A stretch of 50,713 nucleotides of DNA from NCBI RefSeq assembly GCF_005930475.1, contig NZ_SJEW01000034.1, forward strand, positions 1 through 50,713, read 5' to 3'. Below are positions 11,893-20,543 of the stretch, in pieces. This DNA comes from Modestobacter altitudinis. Lineage in GTDB: Bacteria; Actinomycetota; Actinomycetes; Mycobacteriales; Geodermatophilaceae. Every line of letters starts with the position of its first letter. The first letter of the stretch is position 1. A model generated the notes under the pieces. That model saw only the letters and a list, made by a program, of their open reading frames with translations. It was not told where the DNA came from and did not search any database. Position numbers and translations under genes: made by a program.

Positions 11893-12696
11893 TCAGCCGG
11901 GCGGGTGGCCGTTGATCCGCCGGGTCAGCTCGGTGGCGGCCCGGCCCACCCGGCGGGCCAGCTCGACCCGGCCGGCTCCGTCGACGTCCTCGGTGGGGAA
12001 GGTGACCGCGACGGCGGCCGCGGGCCGGGCGGTGTGGTCGTGCACGGCCGCGGCCACCGAGGCGAAGCCGGGGGTCACCTCGCCGTCCTCGCCGGCGTGC
12101 CCGGTCCGGCGTACCTCGCCCAGCAGCCGGCGCAGCTCGGAGAGCCGCCGCGGCCCGGAGCCGTGCCGGTCGACGAACGCGGTCGGGTCCGGGAACAGTG
12201 CCCGGACCTGGGCCGCCGGCAGGTCTGCCAGCAGCGCGCGGCCGCTCGCGGTGAGCTGGGCGGGCAACCGGACGCCCACGTCGGTGACCAGCGGCGGGCG
12301 GCCCGGAGCACGCTGCTCGACGACGTAGAGCACCTCCCGGCCGTGCAGCACGGCCAGGTGCGCGGAGTGGCCGACCGCGTCGACCAGCCGGGCCAGCACC
12401 GGGCGCGCCAGCCGGGCCAGCGGCTCCTGCCGGGAGTAGGCGCTGCCGATCTCGAACGCGCTCACCCCCAGCCCGTAGCGCCGTTCCTCGGGCAGGTGGA
12501 CGACGAACCCGGCGTCGACCAGCTCGGCGAGCAGCGCGTAGGTCGTGGACCGGGGGAGGCCGAGGTCGCGGGCCAGGGCGGCGGCCGGCACCGCGCCGGG
12601 CTGCCGGGCCAGCGCCTGCAGCAGGGCCAGCACCTGGGAGGCGGCGGGCACCCGGGCGCGCTGGGGTCCGCGCTGGTCGCGCACCGGCTCCGGCAC
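11893..12696 (-). CDS. IclR family transcriptional regulator (probable hut regulator)
   Basis: About 267 residues. N-terminal winged HTH (QVLALLQALARQ... ALARDLGLPRSTTYALLAEL) followed by the IclR effector domain with YVVEQRAPGRPPLVTDVGVR and a late FASVAAAVHDHTARPAAAVAV. Start taken at GTG 12696 (VPEPVRDQRG); GTG 12684 is an alternative, and neither has a strong ribosome-binding site. It lies 74 bp upstream of hutH on the same strand and is divergent from the VOC gene. Regulation of the hut operon is inferred from position only; the ligand might be histidine, urocanate or formimidoylglutamate. Confidence 0.88.
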   Translation of the reverse strand: MPEPVRDQRGPQRARVPAASQVLALLQALARQPGAVPAAALARDLGLPRSTTYALLAELVDAGFVVHLPEERRYGLGVSAFEIGSAYSRQEPLARLARPVLARLVDAVGHSAHLAVLHGREVLYVVEQRAPGRPPLVTDVGVRLPAQLTASGRALLADLPAAQVRALFPDPTAFVDRHGSGPRRLSELRRLLGEVRRTGHAGEDGEVTPGFASVAAAVHDHTARPAAAVAVTFPTEDVDGAGRVELARRVGRAATELTRRINGHPPG

Positions 12697-12771
12697 GGCG
12701 GGCAGCCTAGTGTCCGTACCCCGCGGACCCGGCCGAGCTGGTGCCGGCCGCACGGTGCAGAGGAGCACGCG

Positions 12772-13164
12772 GTGGAGATGAAGCTGGAACTGGTGCCGGT
12801 CCCGGTCACCGACGTCGACCGGTCCAAGGCCTTCTACGCCGAGCAGCTGGGCTTCGTCGTCGACGTCGACGTCCGCCCGGCCGACGGGGTGCGGGTGGTC
12901 CAGCTGACCCCGCCGGGCTCGGCCTGCTCGATCGGCCTGGGCACCGGCCTCGGCGCCTACGAGGCGCCGCCCGGGTCGGTCCGCGGCCTGCACCTGGTGG
13001 TGGACGACATCGCGGCGGCCCGGGCCGAGCTGGTCGGCCGCGGCGTGGACGTCGGCGCGGTCACCGACGTCGGCGGCGGGGTGCTGTACGCCGCGATCGA
13101 GGACCCGGACGGCAACACGCTGACCCTGCAGCAGATGCCGTGGCGGACCGGCGCGGCCTTCTGA
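12772..13164 (+). CDS. VOC (glyoxalase/bleomycin resistance) superfamily protein
   Basis: 130 residues forming a single VOC unit: LVPVPVTDVDRSKAFYAEQL opening, a central glycine-rich strand region and the ending IEDPDGNTLTLQQ. Such small proteins are metal-dependent isomerases, dioxygenases or resistance proteins; the substrate here cannot be predicted. GTG 12772 is preferred because AGGAG (12761-12765) is 6 bases upstream; ATG 12778 would be too far from it. It is divergent from the IclR gene. Its stop and the stop of the opposing sigma-like gene lie inside the perfect palindrome CTGAGCGCTCAG (13161-13172). Confidence 0.9.
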   Translation: MEMKLELVPVPVTDVDRSKAFYAEQLGFVVDVDVRPADGVRVVQLTPPGSACSIGLGTGLGAYEAPPGSVRGLHLVVDDIAAARAELVGRGVDVGAVTDVGGGVLYAAIEDPDGNTLTLQQMPWRTGAAF

Positions 13165-13168
13165 GCGC

Positions 13169-15034
13169 TCAGCGCGCCGGCCCGGGCCCGAAGTCACCGA
13201 ACGGCGCGGTGGGCACCGGGGCGATCGGCGTCTCGGCCAGCGACCGGCCCGCCGCGTCCAGCGTGCGCACCGACCGGGCGCCGTCGGTCATCGGGGCCAC
13301 GGTGCTGCCACCGGTCAGCGGGAGCGGCCCGAGCACCTGGCCGCGGCTGCCCAGCAGCTGCGCCGAGGCGGCGGTCGGGGGAGCGGTGACCACCAGCCAG
13401 CGGCCGTCGTCGGTCTGGCCGAGGCCGGGGAGGGCGACGTCGCAGATCCGGGCGACCGTCAGGGTGGCGACGTCCGTCGTCCCAGGCGGGGTCTGCACGC
13501 CGCAGGAGACCGCGCCGCTGTTCACCCCGGCCCAGGTGGTCACCACCAGCGCCCCGCCCGGGCTGTACGCCACCATCACGACCACCCGGCCGGTGCCCCG
13601 GCTCAGCGGCACCTCGGCCGACCACAGCAGGGCGGGCTGCAACCGGGCCGGCTCGACCCCCAGCGGGACGGCGACGTCGAGGAGGGCGGCGTCCACGAGG
13701 TGCCCGGCGGCGGGCGGCGCGCCCGGGCGGAGCGGGGACAGCCCGCCCACCGGCGCGGGCTGGCGCGTGCCGGCGCCCAGCCAGTCCGCGGCCGAGCGGT
13801 AGACCTCGCGGCCGTCGCGCTCGACCCGGACGCTGACCGCCGAGCCGACCGTGGTGGTGCGGGCCGGGACGACGGCCACGCCGGTGGCGGCGTCGAGAGC
13901 GGTGTAGGTGCGGCCGACGGTGCCGCGCGGTCCGGTCATCAGCCGGTCGGACACCGCGACCGCGTCGCCCGGCGCGGCGACGACGACCAGCGTCGCGTCC
14001 CCGGGGCCGCCGAGCAGCAGGGCCAGCGGGCGGTCCCGGCCGAGCTGGGTGGGCAGGTGCGGCACCAGGTCCGCGGCGGCGGCGCCGGTGGGTCCGGTCA
14101 GCCACACGCCGCGGAAGTCCTCCAGGACGGTGCCGACCACGAGCGCGACCCGGCCGTGCGGGGTGTCGGCGGCGAACACCACCTCCCGGTCCGCGGGCGG
14201 CGGGGCCTCCTGCGCGCCCCAGCCCACCGAGCGCACGGCGTCGAGGAACGCCGCGTCGTCGGCGAGCGAGCCCCGGGTCGGGCCGGTCAGCACCGGCACG
14301 CTGGGCACGGCCCGCGTCGTCGGCGCGGCCGGCGCGGGAGACGGCGCGGTCGCCGTGATCGCCGGGGGATCGGGCGCCCAGCGGGCCAGCGGGACGGCGA
14401 TGCCGGCCACCGCCAGCGCCGCGAGGGCGGTGCCGGCCAGCCGCCGCCGGACCCCGGCCCGGCGGGCCCGCACGTCGTCGTCGGCGGCGGCGGGGTCCAG
14501 CCGCCACGACCCGGGCGGGTCCGCGAGCCGGGTGAGCTGGTCGGCCAGCCGCCGCTCGACCGGGACGTCGGCCGCGGCCCGCTCGAAGGCGCTGGGAGCC
14601 AGCGCCGGGCTCAGCTGCGCCAGCCCGCGGGCGGCCTGGGCGGCCACCTCCGTCTCCGGGCAGCGCAGCAGGCCAGCGATCCGGGTGTCCGGGAGCCGGT
14701 CGTGCCAGCGCAGCACCACGGCGGCGCGAGTGCGCGCGGGCAGCTCGCGCAGTGCCCGGGCGAGGTCGGGGCCCTGGTCCGGCGCTGCCGCCGGGCGGAA
14801 CGGGTCGGGCAGCGCCTCGATGACCTGCTCGGCGCGGCCGAGCCGGGCCCACCGGCCGGTGGCCCCGCGCACCACGGCGGCCAGGACGGCGTCCGGGTCC
14901 CCGGAGCGGCGGCGGGTCCGGGTGAGCGCGCGTTGGACCAGCTCCTCGGCGGTGGTCCGGTCGCCGGTGAGCAGCAGTGCGGTCCGCAGCAGCGCCGGTC
15001 GCACGTCGGCGACGGAGCGGGGAACGTCGTCCAC
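13169..15034 (-). CDS. Sigma-70-like (SigE-family) protein fused to a membrane anchor and extracytoplasmic domain
   Basis: 621 residues. Residues about 10-60 resemble sigma region 2 of the short actinobacterial SigE-type factors (LLRTALLLTGDRTTAEELVQ), and residues about 90-140 resemble region 4 (LRELPARTRAAVVLRWHDRL, then an HTH-like segment). After a charged stretch, residues about 200-219 form one hydrophobic segment (LAGTALAALAVAGIAVPLA), followed by a Pro/Thr/Ala-rich spacer and about 380 residues predicted outside the cell. Start GTG 15034 has AGGAGG close upstream. The region 2 core is somewhat degenerate, so whether it still binds RNA polymerase is open. Such a single-chain arrangement would tether a transcription factor to the membrane. 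Function of the outer domain unknown. Confidence 0.82.
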   Translation of the reverse strand: MDDVPRSVADVRPALLRTALLLTGDRTTAEELVQRALTRTRRRSGDPDAVLAAVVRGATGRWARLGRAEQVIEALPDPFRPAAAPDQGPDLARALRELPARTRAAVVLRWHDRLPDTRIAGLLRCPETEVAAQAARGLAQLSPALAPSAFERAAADVPVERRLADQLTRLADPPGSWRLDPAAADDDVRARRAGVRRRLAGTALAALAVAGIAVPLARWAPDPPAITATAPSPAPAAPTTRAVPSVPVLTGPTRGSLADDAAFLDAVRSVGWGAQEAPPPADREVVFAADTPHGRVALVVGTVLEDFRGVWLTGPTGAAAADLVPHLPTQLGRDRPLALLLGGPGDATLVVVAAPGDAVAVSDRLMTGPRGTVGRTYTALDAATGVAVVPARTTTVGSAVSVRVERDGREVYRSAADWLGAGTRQPAPVGGLSPLRPGAPPAAGHLVDAALLDVAVPLGVEPARLQPALLWSAEVPLSRGTGRVVVMVAYSPGGALVVTTWAGVNSGAVSCGVQTPPGTTDVATLTVARICDVALPGLGQTDDGRWLVVTAPPTAASAQLLGSRGQVLGPLPLTGGSTVAPMTDGARSVRTLDAAGRSLAETPIAPVPTAPFGDFGPGPAR

Positions 15035-15118
15035 CCGTCCTCCTCGCCTCGGTGGTGGGGTGTTCGGACCCGGGACGGCAGCCGGTTCGCCCCCCATGGT
15101 CCGTCATGTCCGGGGTCC

Positions 15119-15147
15119 TTGACCGGTCGGGCGTGTAACGGTGTAAT
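15119..15147 (+). promoter_or_regulatory. Sigma-A-type promoter of the ABM-globin gene
   Basis: TTGACC (15119-15124), a 17-base spacer and TGTAAT (15142-15147) match the housekeeping consensus well, which stands out in this GC-rich background. The predicted transcript start is about 20 bp before the ATG at 15173, leaving room for the AGGAG at 15163-15167. Confidence 0.65.
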
Positions 15148-15172
15148 CGAAGGGCCGACGGCAGGAGCCGAC

Positions 15173-15934
15173 ATGATCGTCGAGTACATCCGGTACCGGG
15201 CCCCCGAGGAGCGCCGCGCAGCGTTCCTCACCGACTACGCACGCGCGGCCGGCGTGCTGGCCCGGGCGCCGCAGTGCGTCGACTACGAGCTCAGCCAGAG
15301 CGTCGACGAACCCGCCTGCTGGGTCCTGCGGATCAGCTGGACCTCGGCGGCGGACCACCTCCAGGGCTTCCGCGGCGGGGACCTGTTCGGGGAGTTCCTC
15401 GCCGCCGTCCGGCCCTACGTCGGGGACATCGAGGAGATGCGGCACTACGCACCCACGGCGGTGCACGGCCCGGGCGCCGCGGTGCCGACGCTGTACGACT
15501 GGGCCGGCGGGACGGCGGCGCTGGAACGGCTGACCCAGGTCTTCTACGGGCACGTCCTCGCCGACGACCTCGTCGGCCCGCTGTTCGCGCAGATGGACGA
15601 CGAGCACCCCCGGCACGTGGCGATGTGGCTGGCCGAGGTGTTCGGCGGCCCGGACCGCTACACCCGCGAGCGCGGTGGGTACCCGGCGATGCTCGGCCAC
15701 CACCTGGGCAAGGCGATCACTGAGCCGCAGCGCCGGCGCTGGGTCGCCCTGCTGCTGGACTCCCTGGACGAGGCCGGGCTGCCCGCCGACCCGGAGTTCC
15801 GGGCGGCGTTCGTCGGCTACGTGGAGTGGGGCACCCTGCTGGCGCTGACCAACTCCCAGCCCGGCGCCGAGGTGGTGCGGGACGCGCCGGTGCCGCACTG
15901 GGGCTGGGGCGTCGCGCCCCCGTGGACCGGCTGA
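15173..15934 (+). CDS. Antibiotic biosynthesis monooxygenase (ABM) - group II truncated hemoglobin fusion
   Basis: 253 residues. Residues 1 to about 95 form an ABM/dimeric alpha-beta-barrel domain (MIVEYIRYRAPEERRAAFL, DYELSQSVDEPACWVLRISW). Residues about 105-240 form a truncated hemoglobin with the group II features TLYDWAGGTAALERLTQVFY, MWLAEVFGGPDRYT and the following GHHLGKAITEPQRRRW (proximal His region). The fusion has been described before, in Streptomyces avermitilis; its proposed roles are oxidation of quinol-like or aromatic compounds coupled to O2/NO chemistry. A strong promoter and ribosome-binding site precede it. It stops 3 bp before the opposing oleD stop. Confidence 0.93.
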   Translation: MIVEYIRYRAPEERRAAFLTDYARAAGVLARAPQCVDYELSQSVDEPACWVLRISWTSAADHLQGFRGGDLFGEFLAAVRPYVGDIEEMRHYAPTAVHGPGAAVPTLYDWAGGTAALERLTQVFYGHVLADDLVGPLFAQMDDEHPRHVAMWLAEVFGGPDRYTRERGGYPAMLGHHLGKAITEPQRRRWVALLLDSLDEAGLPADPEFRAAFVGYVEWGTLLALTNSQPGAEVVRDAPVPHWGWGVAPPWTG

Positions 15935-15937
15935 GGG

Positions 15938-16891
15938 TCAGTACGTCGCGGCCAGCCGGGCGAAGCCCTCGTCCAGGGTGACCCGGGGCGTCCAGCGGAG
16001 TACCGAGCGGGTGCGGCGCTGGTCGAACCAGTGCGCGGTGGACAGCTGCTCGGCGAGGAAGCGGGTCAGCGGCGGGGTGTCCCGCCGCTGCGTCGCCGCC
16101 CAGACCCCCTCGACCGCGGCCCCGGCGGCCCAGGCGACCGGGACGGGCACCCGGCGGCGCGGCGCGGGGACCCCGGCGGCCCGGCACAGCCGGGCGATGA
16201 CCTCGGCCACCGGCCGCGGTTCTCCGTTGGAGACGACCAGCGCCTCACCGTGCGCCGGTGCGTCGACGGCGGCGACCAGGGCGTCGACGGCGTTGTCCAC
16301 GTAGGTCGTGTCGATCAGCGCCGCGCCGGAGCCGATCACCGGCAGCCGGCCGGCGCGGGCCCGCTCCACGACCCGCTCGACGAGCTGGGTGTCACCCGGT
16401 CCCCAGACCAGGTGCGGCCGGACCACCAGCACCGCGAGGGCGGCGGAGTCCGCCGCCAGCGCCGCGGTCTCGGCGACCGCCTTGGAGCGGGAGTAGTGCC
16501 CGCGCGCCCGCTCCGGGTCGGCGGGCCCGGCGCCCACGCCCACCAGCGCCGACCCGCCGTGCGCCACCGAGGGCGAGGAGACGTGCACCAGCCGGCGGAC
16601 CCCGGCCCGCCGGCAGGCGGCGACCACGGTGCGGGTGCCCTCGATGTTGGCGCGCGCGTACTCGGCCCAGCGGCCGGTCACGTCGACCTTGGCGGCCAGG
16701 TGCAGGACGGCGTCCTGCCCGGCGGCCGCGGCCCCGACCACCGCCGGGTCGGCCACGTCGCCGAGCACCTCGCGGCAGGCCAGCCCGGCGGGCCGCCGCT
16801 GCAGCACGGTGACCTCGTCACCCCGGTCGGCGAGCGCCGTCGCGGTGGCCCGGCCCAGCATGCCGCTGGCGCCGGTGACCAGCACCCTCAC
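15938..16891 (-). CDS. oleD: NAD(P)-dependent beta-keto acid reductase of olefin biosynthesis
   Basis: 317-residue extended short-chain dehydrogenase. N-terminal Rossmann motif VLVTGASGMLGRATATAL, LHLAAKVD, and the catalytic YSRSK (Tyr-x-x-x-Lys) are present, with a C-terminal domain resembling 3-beta-hydroxysteroid dehydrogenase/OleD proteins. In the ole pathway it reduces the 2-alkyl-3-ketoacid made by OleA to the beta-hydroxy acid. GTG 16891 overlaps the oleBC stop (GTGA), so it is coupled to that gene; this context, more than sequence alone, identifies it as OleD. Confidence 0.9.
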   Translation of the reverse strand: MRVLVTGASGMLGRATATALADRGDEVTVLQRRPAGLACREVLGDVADPAVVGAAAAGQDAVLHLAAKVDVTGRWAEYARANIEGTRTVVAACRRAGVRRLVHVSSPSVAHGGSALVGVGAGPADPERARGHYSRSKAVAETAALAADSAALAVLVVRPHLVWGPGDTQLVERVVERARAGRLPVIGSGAALIDTTYVDNAVDALVAAVDAPAHGEALVVSNGEPRPVAEVIARLCRAAGVPAPRRRVPVPVAWAAGAAVEGVWAATQRRDTPPLTRFLAEQLSTAHWFDQRRTRSVLRWTPRVTLDEGFARLAATY

Positions 16892-19407
16892 CGGCGGGCG
16901 CCGGCCAGCACCCGGGCCGTCTGGTCGGCCACCGCGCGCCGGTCGACCTTGGACTGGTGCCGGATGTCCACCGGCAGCCGGCGGGTGACCAGCACCGCCG
17001 CCACCTCGGTCCCGGCGGCCAGCCGCACCGCGTCGGCCAGCTCCGGGCCGGCCAGGCCGAGCCGCCGGGGACCACCCGCCGCCGGGACGACGACCGCCAC
17101 GACCACCTGTGCACCGGCCGGTCCGACGCCGACCACGGCCGCGGCGGAGACGGCGTCCAGCGCCTCGATCCGCTGCTCGACGCCCACCGGGGTGACCACG
17201 CCCGCGGCGGTGGTGACCACGTGCGGCAACCGGCCCTCGATCCAGAGCCGGCCGGCGTCGTCGAGGTGCCCGACGTCGCCGGTGCGGTGCCAGCCAGGGT
17301 CCCGCGAGGCGGCGCGCTCGGTGATCCACAACGCGTCGTAGCGGTCCTTGACGTGCGGGGCGCGCACGCACACCTCACCGGTCGTGCCCGGGTCGGCGGT
17401 CAGCGCGCCGTCGGCGGCCCCGAGCGCGGTCAGCGGGCTGACCCGGACCTCGACCCCGGTCAGCGGCCGGCCGACGCACACGCCGTCGCCCGGTCCGGCG
17501 GCCGCGATCTCCGCCGCGGTCACGTCGGTGACCGGCAGCGCCTCGGTCATCCCGTACGGGGTGTGCGCCTCGGCGGCCGGCAGCACCGCCCGCAGCGCGG
17601 TGAGCAACGGCAGCGGCACCGGGGCGCCGGCCGACATGAGCAGCCGCACCCGGCCCAGCGCCGTCCGCTGCGCGGTGGTCAGCTCCGCGGCGGTGTCGAC
17701 CACCCGGCGGAGCGCGGCCGGTGAGGCGAAGACGACCGTGCCGCCGACGGCGGCCGCGGCGTCGGCCAGTCTCGCGGCGGTCAGCGACGCGGGCGCGGTC
17801 ACGTCGATGTCGGGCACCGCGGAGCCGATGCCCAGCGCCGGCCCGAGGATGGCGAACGGCGCGAAGGCGGCGACCAGCCGGTCCTCCGACGTGAGCCGGT
17901 AGGTGCTGCGCACCAGCTCCAGTTGGGCCAGCGCCTGCCGCTGGGTGTAGACGACGCCCTTGGCCGGCCCGGTCGCCCCGGAGGTGAACAGCACGGCGCA
18001 GTCGGCGTCGGTCGGGGAGTCCGGCGGCGCGGGCGCGTGGGCACCACGGGCCTCCAGCCCCTGGAGGGTGTGCCGCGCGCCCGGCACCCGGCCGGCGGCG
18101 ATGCGGGTGCCGGGCAGCCGCATGACCCGGGCCGCGGCCAGCCCCTGCGCGCTGCCGATGACGGCGTCGACACCGGCGCTGCGCAGCGCACGGCGCATGC
18201 CGGCCAGCCCCAGCCCCTTGTCCGCGACGACGATCACCGCACCGGCCCGCCAGACGGCGTAGACGCACGCGGTGAGGTCGGCCGAGGGCTCGACGAGCAG
18301 CGCGACCCGGTGCCCGGGGCGGACGCCGGCGTCGGCCAGCCCGGCGGCCAGGTGCTCGACCCGGTGGTGCAGCTGCGCCCAGCTGACCGTGCCGCCACCG
18401 ACCTCGACCACGGCGGGGGAGTCGTCGCCGGCCCGCTCGGTCAGTGCCGACCAGGGGTGCCCGGGGAGCGCAGCCGCCGGAGGCGGGGCGCTGCGGTCGC
18501 TGTCGAGGTCGGTGACCCACTGGGCGATCGCGTCCGCGTACTGCGGCGCGTCCTCCGGCAGGAGGTGCGAGGCGCCCTCGAAGCGGTGCAGCTGCGCCTG
18601 CGGCAGCCGCTCCCGCAGGTCGGCCAGGTAGCGCTCGCCGAAGACCGGGTCGCGCGGCCCCCACATCAGCAGCGCCGGCACGTCGAGGTCGCGGATGCCC
18701 TCGGCGACCTGCTCCTGCGCCGACCGCGACGGGTGGCGGGGGGAGAACGGGATGTCGGCCACGAAGTCGCCGACCGAGCGTCGCCGGGCCGGGGTGCCGT
18801 AGGGGGCGGCGAAGGCGTCCCGTACGGCGGCGGGCAGCGGCGGCCAGGACAGCGCCGTGGTCGCGCGGACGAAGACCGGGGTGCCGACGGTGACGGCGGC
18901 ACGCACGCCCGGGGCGTGCGCCAGCCGGATCAGGGCGGGACCGAGGTCGCCCTCGGGCATGGCGACGGCGGTGTTGCCCAGCACGACGCCGCGCAGCTGC
19001 GCGCGGTGCTGCAGCGCCCAGCCCAGGGAGATCACGCCGCCCCAGTCGTGGCCGACGGTGACCACCGGTCCGGTGACGCCGAGGGCCGCGGTGAGGTCGC
19101 CGAGGTCGGCGACCCGCTGGGCCAGCGGGCGCAGGCCGGTCAGCCGCTCGGAGAAGCCCATGCCGAGCTGGTCGGGGGCGATCACCCGCCAGCCGGGGGG
19201 TGCTGCGGCCAGCAACCGGCGCCACAGGTAGGACCAGGTGGGGTTGCCGTGCACGCACAGCAGCGTGCCGACCGGTTCAGGCACCCCGTTGTCGAGCAGG
19301 TGCCACTCGTGCTTGCTGCCGGTGGCGTCGGCGACGGTGAGGTGCCGCGACCAGGCGGGGTCGAGCCCGGGCAGACCCGGCGGGACGGAGGGGGGTGCGG
19401 TCACCAT
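16888..19407 (-). CDS. oleBC: OleBC fusion: beta-lactone decarboxylase + beta-lactone synthetase
   Basis: 839 residues. Residues 1 to about 290 are an alpha/beta-hydrolase of the haloalkane-dehalogenase type with oxyanion segment CVHGNPTWSYLW and nucleophile Asp121 in VTVGHDWGG (OleB). Residues about 310-839 are an acyl-CoA-synthetase-like domain with VLFTSGATGPAKGVVY, YGMTEALPVTD and HRTGDVGHLDDAGRLWIEGR (OleC). OleC closes the beta-hydroxy acid to a cis-beta-lactone with ATP and OleB releases CO2 to yield the cis-olefin. Gram-positive bacteria such as Micrococcus luteus carry this natural fusion. ATG 19407 overlaps the oleA stop (ATGGTGA); GTG 19404 is an equally possible start. Confidence 0.94.
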   Translation of the reverse strand: MVTAPPSVPPGLPGLDPAWSRHLTVADATGSKHEWHLLDNGVPEPVGTLLCVHGNPTWSYLWRRLLAAAPPGWRVIAPDQLGMGFSERLTGLRPLAQRVADLGDLTAALGVTGPVVTVGHDWGGVISLGWALQHRAQLRGVVLGNTAVAMPEGDLGPALIRLAHAPGVRAAVTVGTPVFVRATTALSWPPLPAAVRDAFAAPYGTPARRRSVGDFVADIPFSPRHPSRSAQEQVAEGIRDLDVPALLMWGPRDPVFGERYLADLRERLPQAQLHRFEGASHLLPEDAPQYADAIAQWVTDLDSDRSAPPPAAALPGHPWSALTERAGDDSPAVVEVGGGTVSWAQLHHRVEHLAAGLADAGVRPGHRVALLVEPSADLTACVYAVWRAGAVIVVADKGLGLAGMRRALRSAGVDAVIGSAQGLAAARVMRLPGTRIAAGRVPGARHTLQGLEARGAHAPAPPDSPTDADCAVLFTSGATGPAKGVVYTQRQALAQLELVRSTYRLTSEDRLVAAFAPFAILGPALGIGSAVPDIDVTAPASLTAARLADAAAAVGGTVVFASPAALRRVVDTAAELTTAQRTALGRVRLLMSAGAPVPLPLLTALRAVLPAAEAHTPYGMTEALPVTDVTAAEIAAAGPGDGVCVGRPLTGVEVRVSPLTALGAADGALTADPGTTGEVCVRAPHVKDRYDALWITERAASRDPGWHRTGDVGHLDDAGRLWIEGRLPHVVTTAAGVVTPVGVEQRIEALDAVSAAAVVGVGPAGAQVVVAVVVPAAGGPRRLGLAGPELADAVRLAAGTEVAAVLVTRRLPVDIRHQSKVDRRAVADQTARVLAGARR

Positions 19408-20426
19408 TCGATCTCGAGGCACGCGGTGTTCAGGCCCGAGCCGACGCCCATGAGCAGCACCCGGTCGCCGTCGTCCAGCGCGTCGGACTCGGTCGCCAGG
19501 GTGAACGGCACCGATGCCGGACCAAGGTTGCCCCGGGTCGGGAAGGTCTTGGGCACCTGCGACTCGTCGATGCCGAACTTCTCGCACATCGCCGCGGTGT
19601 GCACCTTCGAGACCTGGTGCATGACGTAGCGCGACATGCCGCCGTGCCAGTCGAACTCCTCGCCGGCCTCGGTCCACATGTCGACGCCGAGCGCGATCCC
19701 GGCGTCCAGCAGGCCCTTGAGGTCGGTCCGCATCATGTCGTTGTCGCCGACGCACAGCTCGTGGTGCTCGGTGCCGGCGCGGCTGACCGAGCCGACCATG
19801 CGGTGGCCCTCGGGGTGCTGGTCGGTGCGGCCGAGCACCATGGCGACCGCGCCGCAGCCGAGGGTCAGCGTGGCGAACTGGGAGAGCACGTCCCGCGCCA
19901 CCGTCTCGGGGCGGTTGAGCCGGTCGATGGTGCGCTCCTGGACCGCCCGGGCGTCCTCACCGTTGACGATCAGCGCGTGGTCGACCAGGCCGGAGTCGAT
20001 CATCGCCCCGGCCAGCTCCATGCCGTTCATGAAGCCCAGGCAGGCGTTGGTGACGTCGAAGTTCTGCGCCGAGCGGGGCAGGCCGAGCGCGTCGTGCACG
20101 GCGACGGCGGTGGAGGGCTCGAGGTACTTCCGGCTCACCGACGTGTTGATCATGACGCCGATGCCCGCCGGGTCGACGCCGCTCTCGCTGATCGCCTTGG
20201 CGCCGGCCATCGCCGCGCCGTCGACGAAGGTGACGCCGTCGGCCCACCAGCGGCGCTCGCGGATGCCGCAGAGCCGCTCGAGCAGGCCGGGGCGCAGCCC
20301 GACCCGGCGGTAGGTGTCGACCAGCTGGTCGTCCAGGTCGTCGGAGGTGACCACCTGGGACGCGTCGGCCGTCTGCACGGTCAAGACGCTGGTGTTGCGG
20401 AAACGGTGCGTGGCATTGCCACTCAT
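19401..20426 (-). CDS. oleA: OleA, thiolase-superfamily acyl-CoA condensing enzyme
   Basis: 341 residues of the KAS III fold. The catalytic triad is visible: Cys129 (DVTNACLGFMNG), His270 (YVMHQVSKVH) and Asn300 (TRGNLGPASVP). In the ole pathway it performs non-decarboxylative Claisen condensation of two fatty acyl-CoAs into a 2-alkyl-3-ketoacid. The genes oleA-oleBC-oleD run head to tail with overlapping codons, giving a complete head-to-head olefin operon. The 117 bp before the start show no convincing promoter. Possible products are very-long-chain branched alkenes, as in Micrococcus; this is inferred. Confidence 0.93.
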   Translation of the reverse strand: MSGNATHRFRNTSVLTVQTADASQVVTSDDLDDQLVDTYRRVGLRPGLLERLCGIRERRWWADGVTFVDGAAMAGAKAISESGVDPAGIGVMINTSVSRKYLEPSTAVAVHDALGLPRSAQNFDVTNACLGFMNGMELAGAMIDSGLVDHALIVNGEDARAVQERTIDRLNRPETVARDVLSQFATLTLGCGAVAMVLGRTDQHPEGHRMVGSVSRAGTEHHELCVGDNDMMRTDLKGLLDAGIALGVDMWTEAGEEFDWHGGMSRYVMHQVSKVHTAAMCEKFGIDESQVPKTFPTRGNLGPASVPFTLATESDALDDGDRVLLMGVGSGLNTACLEIEW

Positions 20427-20543
20427 GGGCGGGTCCAGTCGTCGAGAGGGCCGACTCTTCCACGTACGCCGCCCTGTTCCGTCAGTCAGTACCCGGCTCG
20501 GCCACCGGTATGCCGCACGCCGTCCACCTGCGTGTTGGTTCGG

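Noticed and set aside
12712-12728. Second copy of the hut operator (GTCCG-N7-CGGAC) in front of the IclR gene
   Set aside because: Half-sites are shorter and the spacing differs by one base from the hutH site, so the match may be chance.
13700-15172. Open frame extending far upstream of the ABM-globin gene
   Set aside because: It runs antisense through the sigma-like gene and past a good promoter and ribosome-binding site at 15119-15167; the real start is the ATG at 15173.
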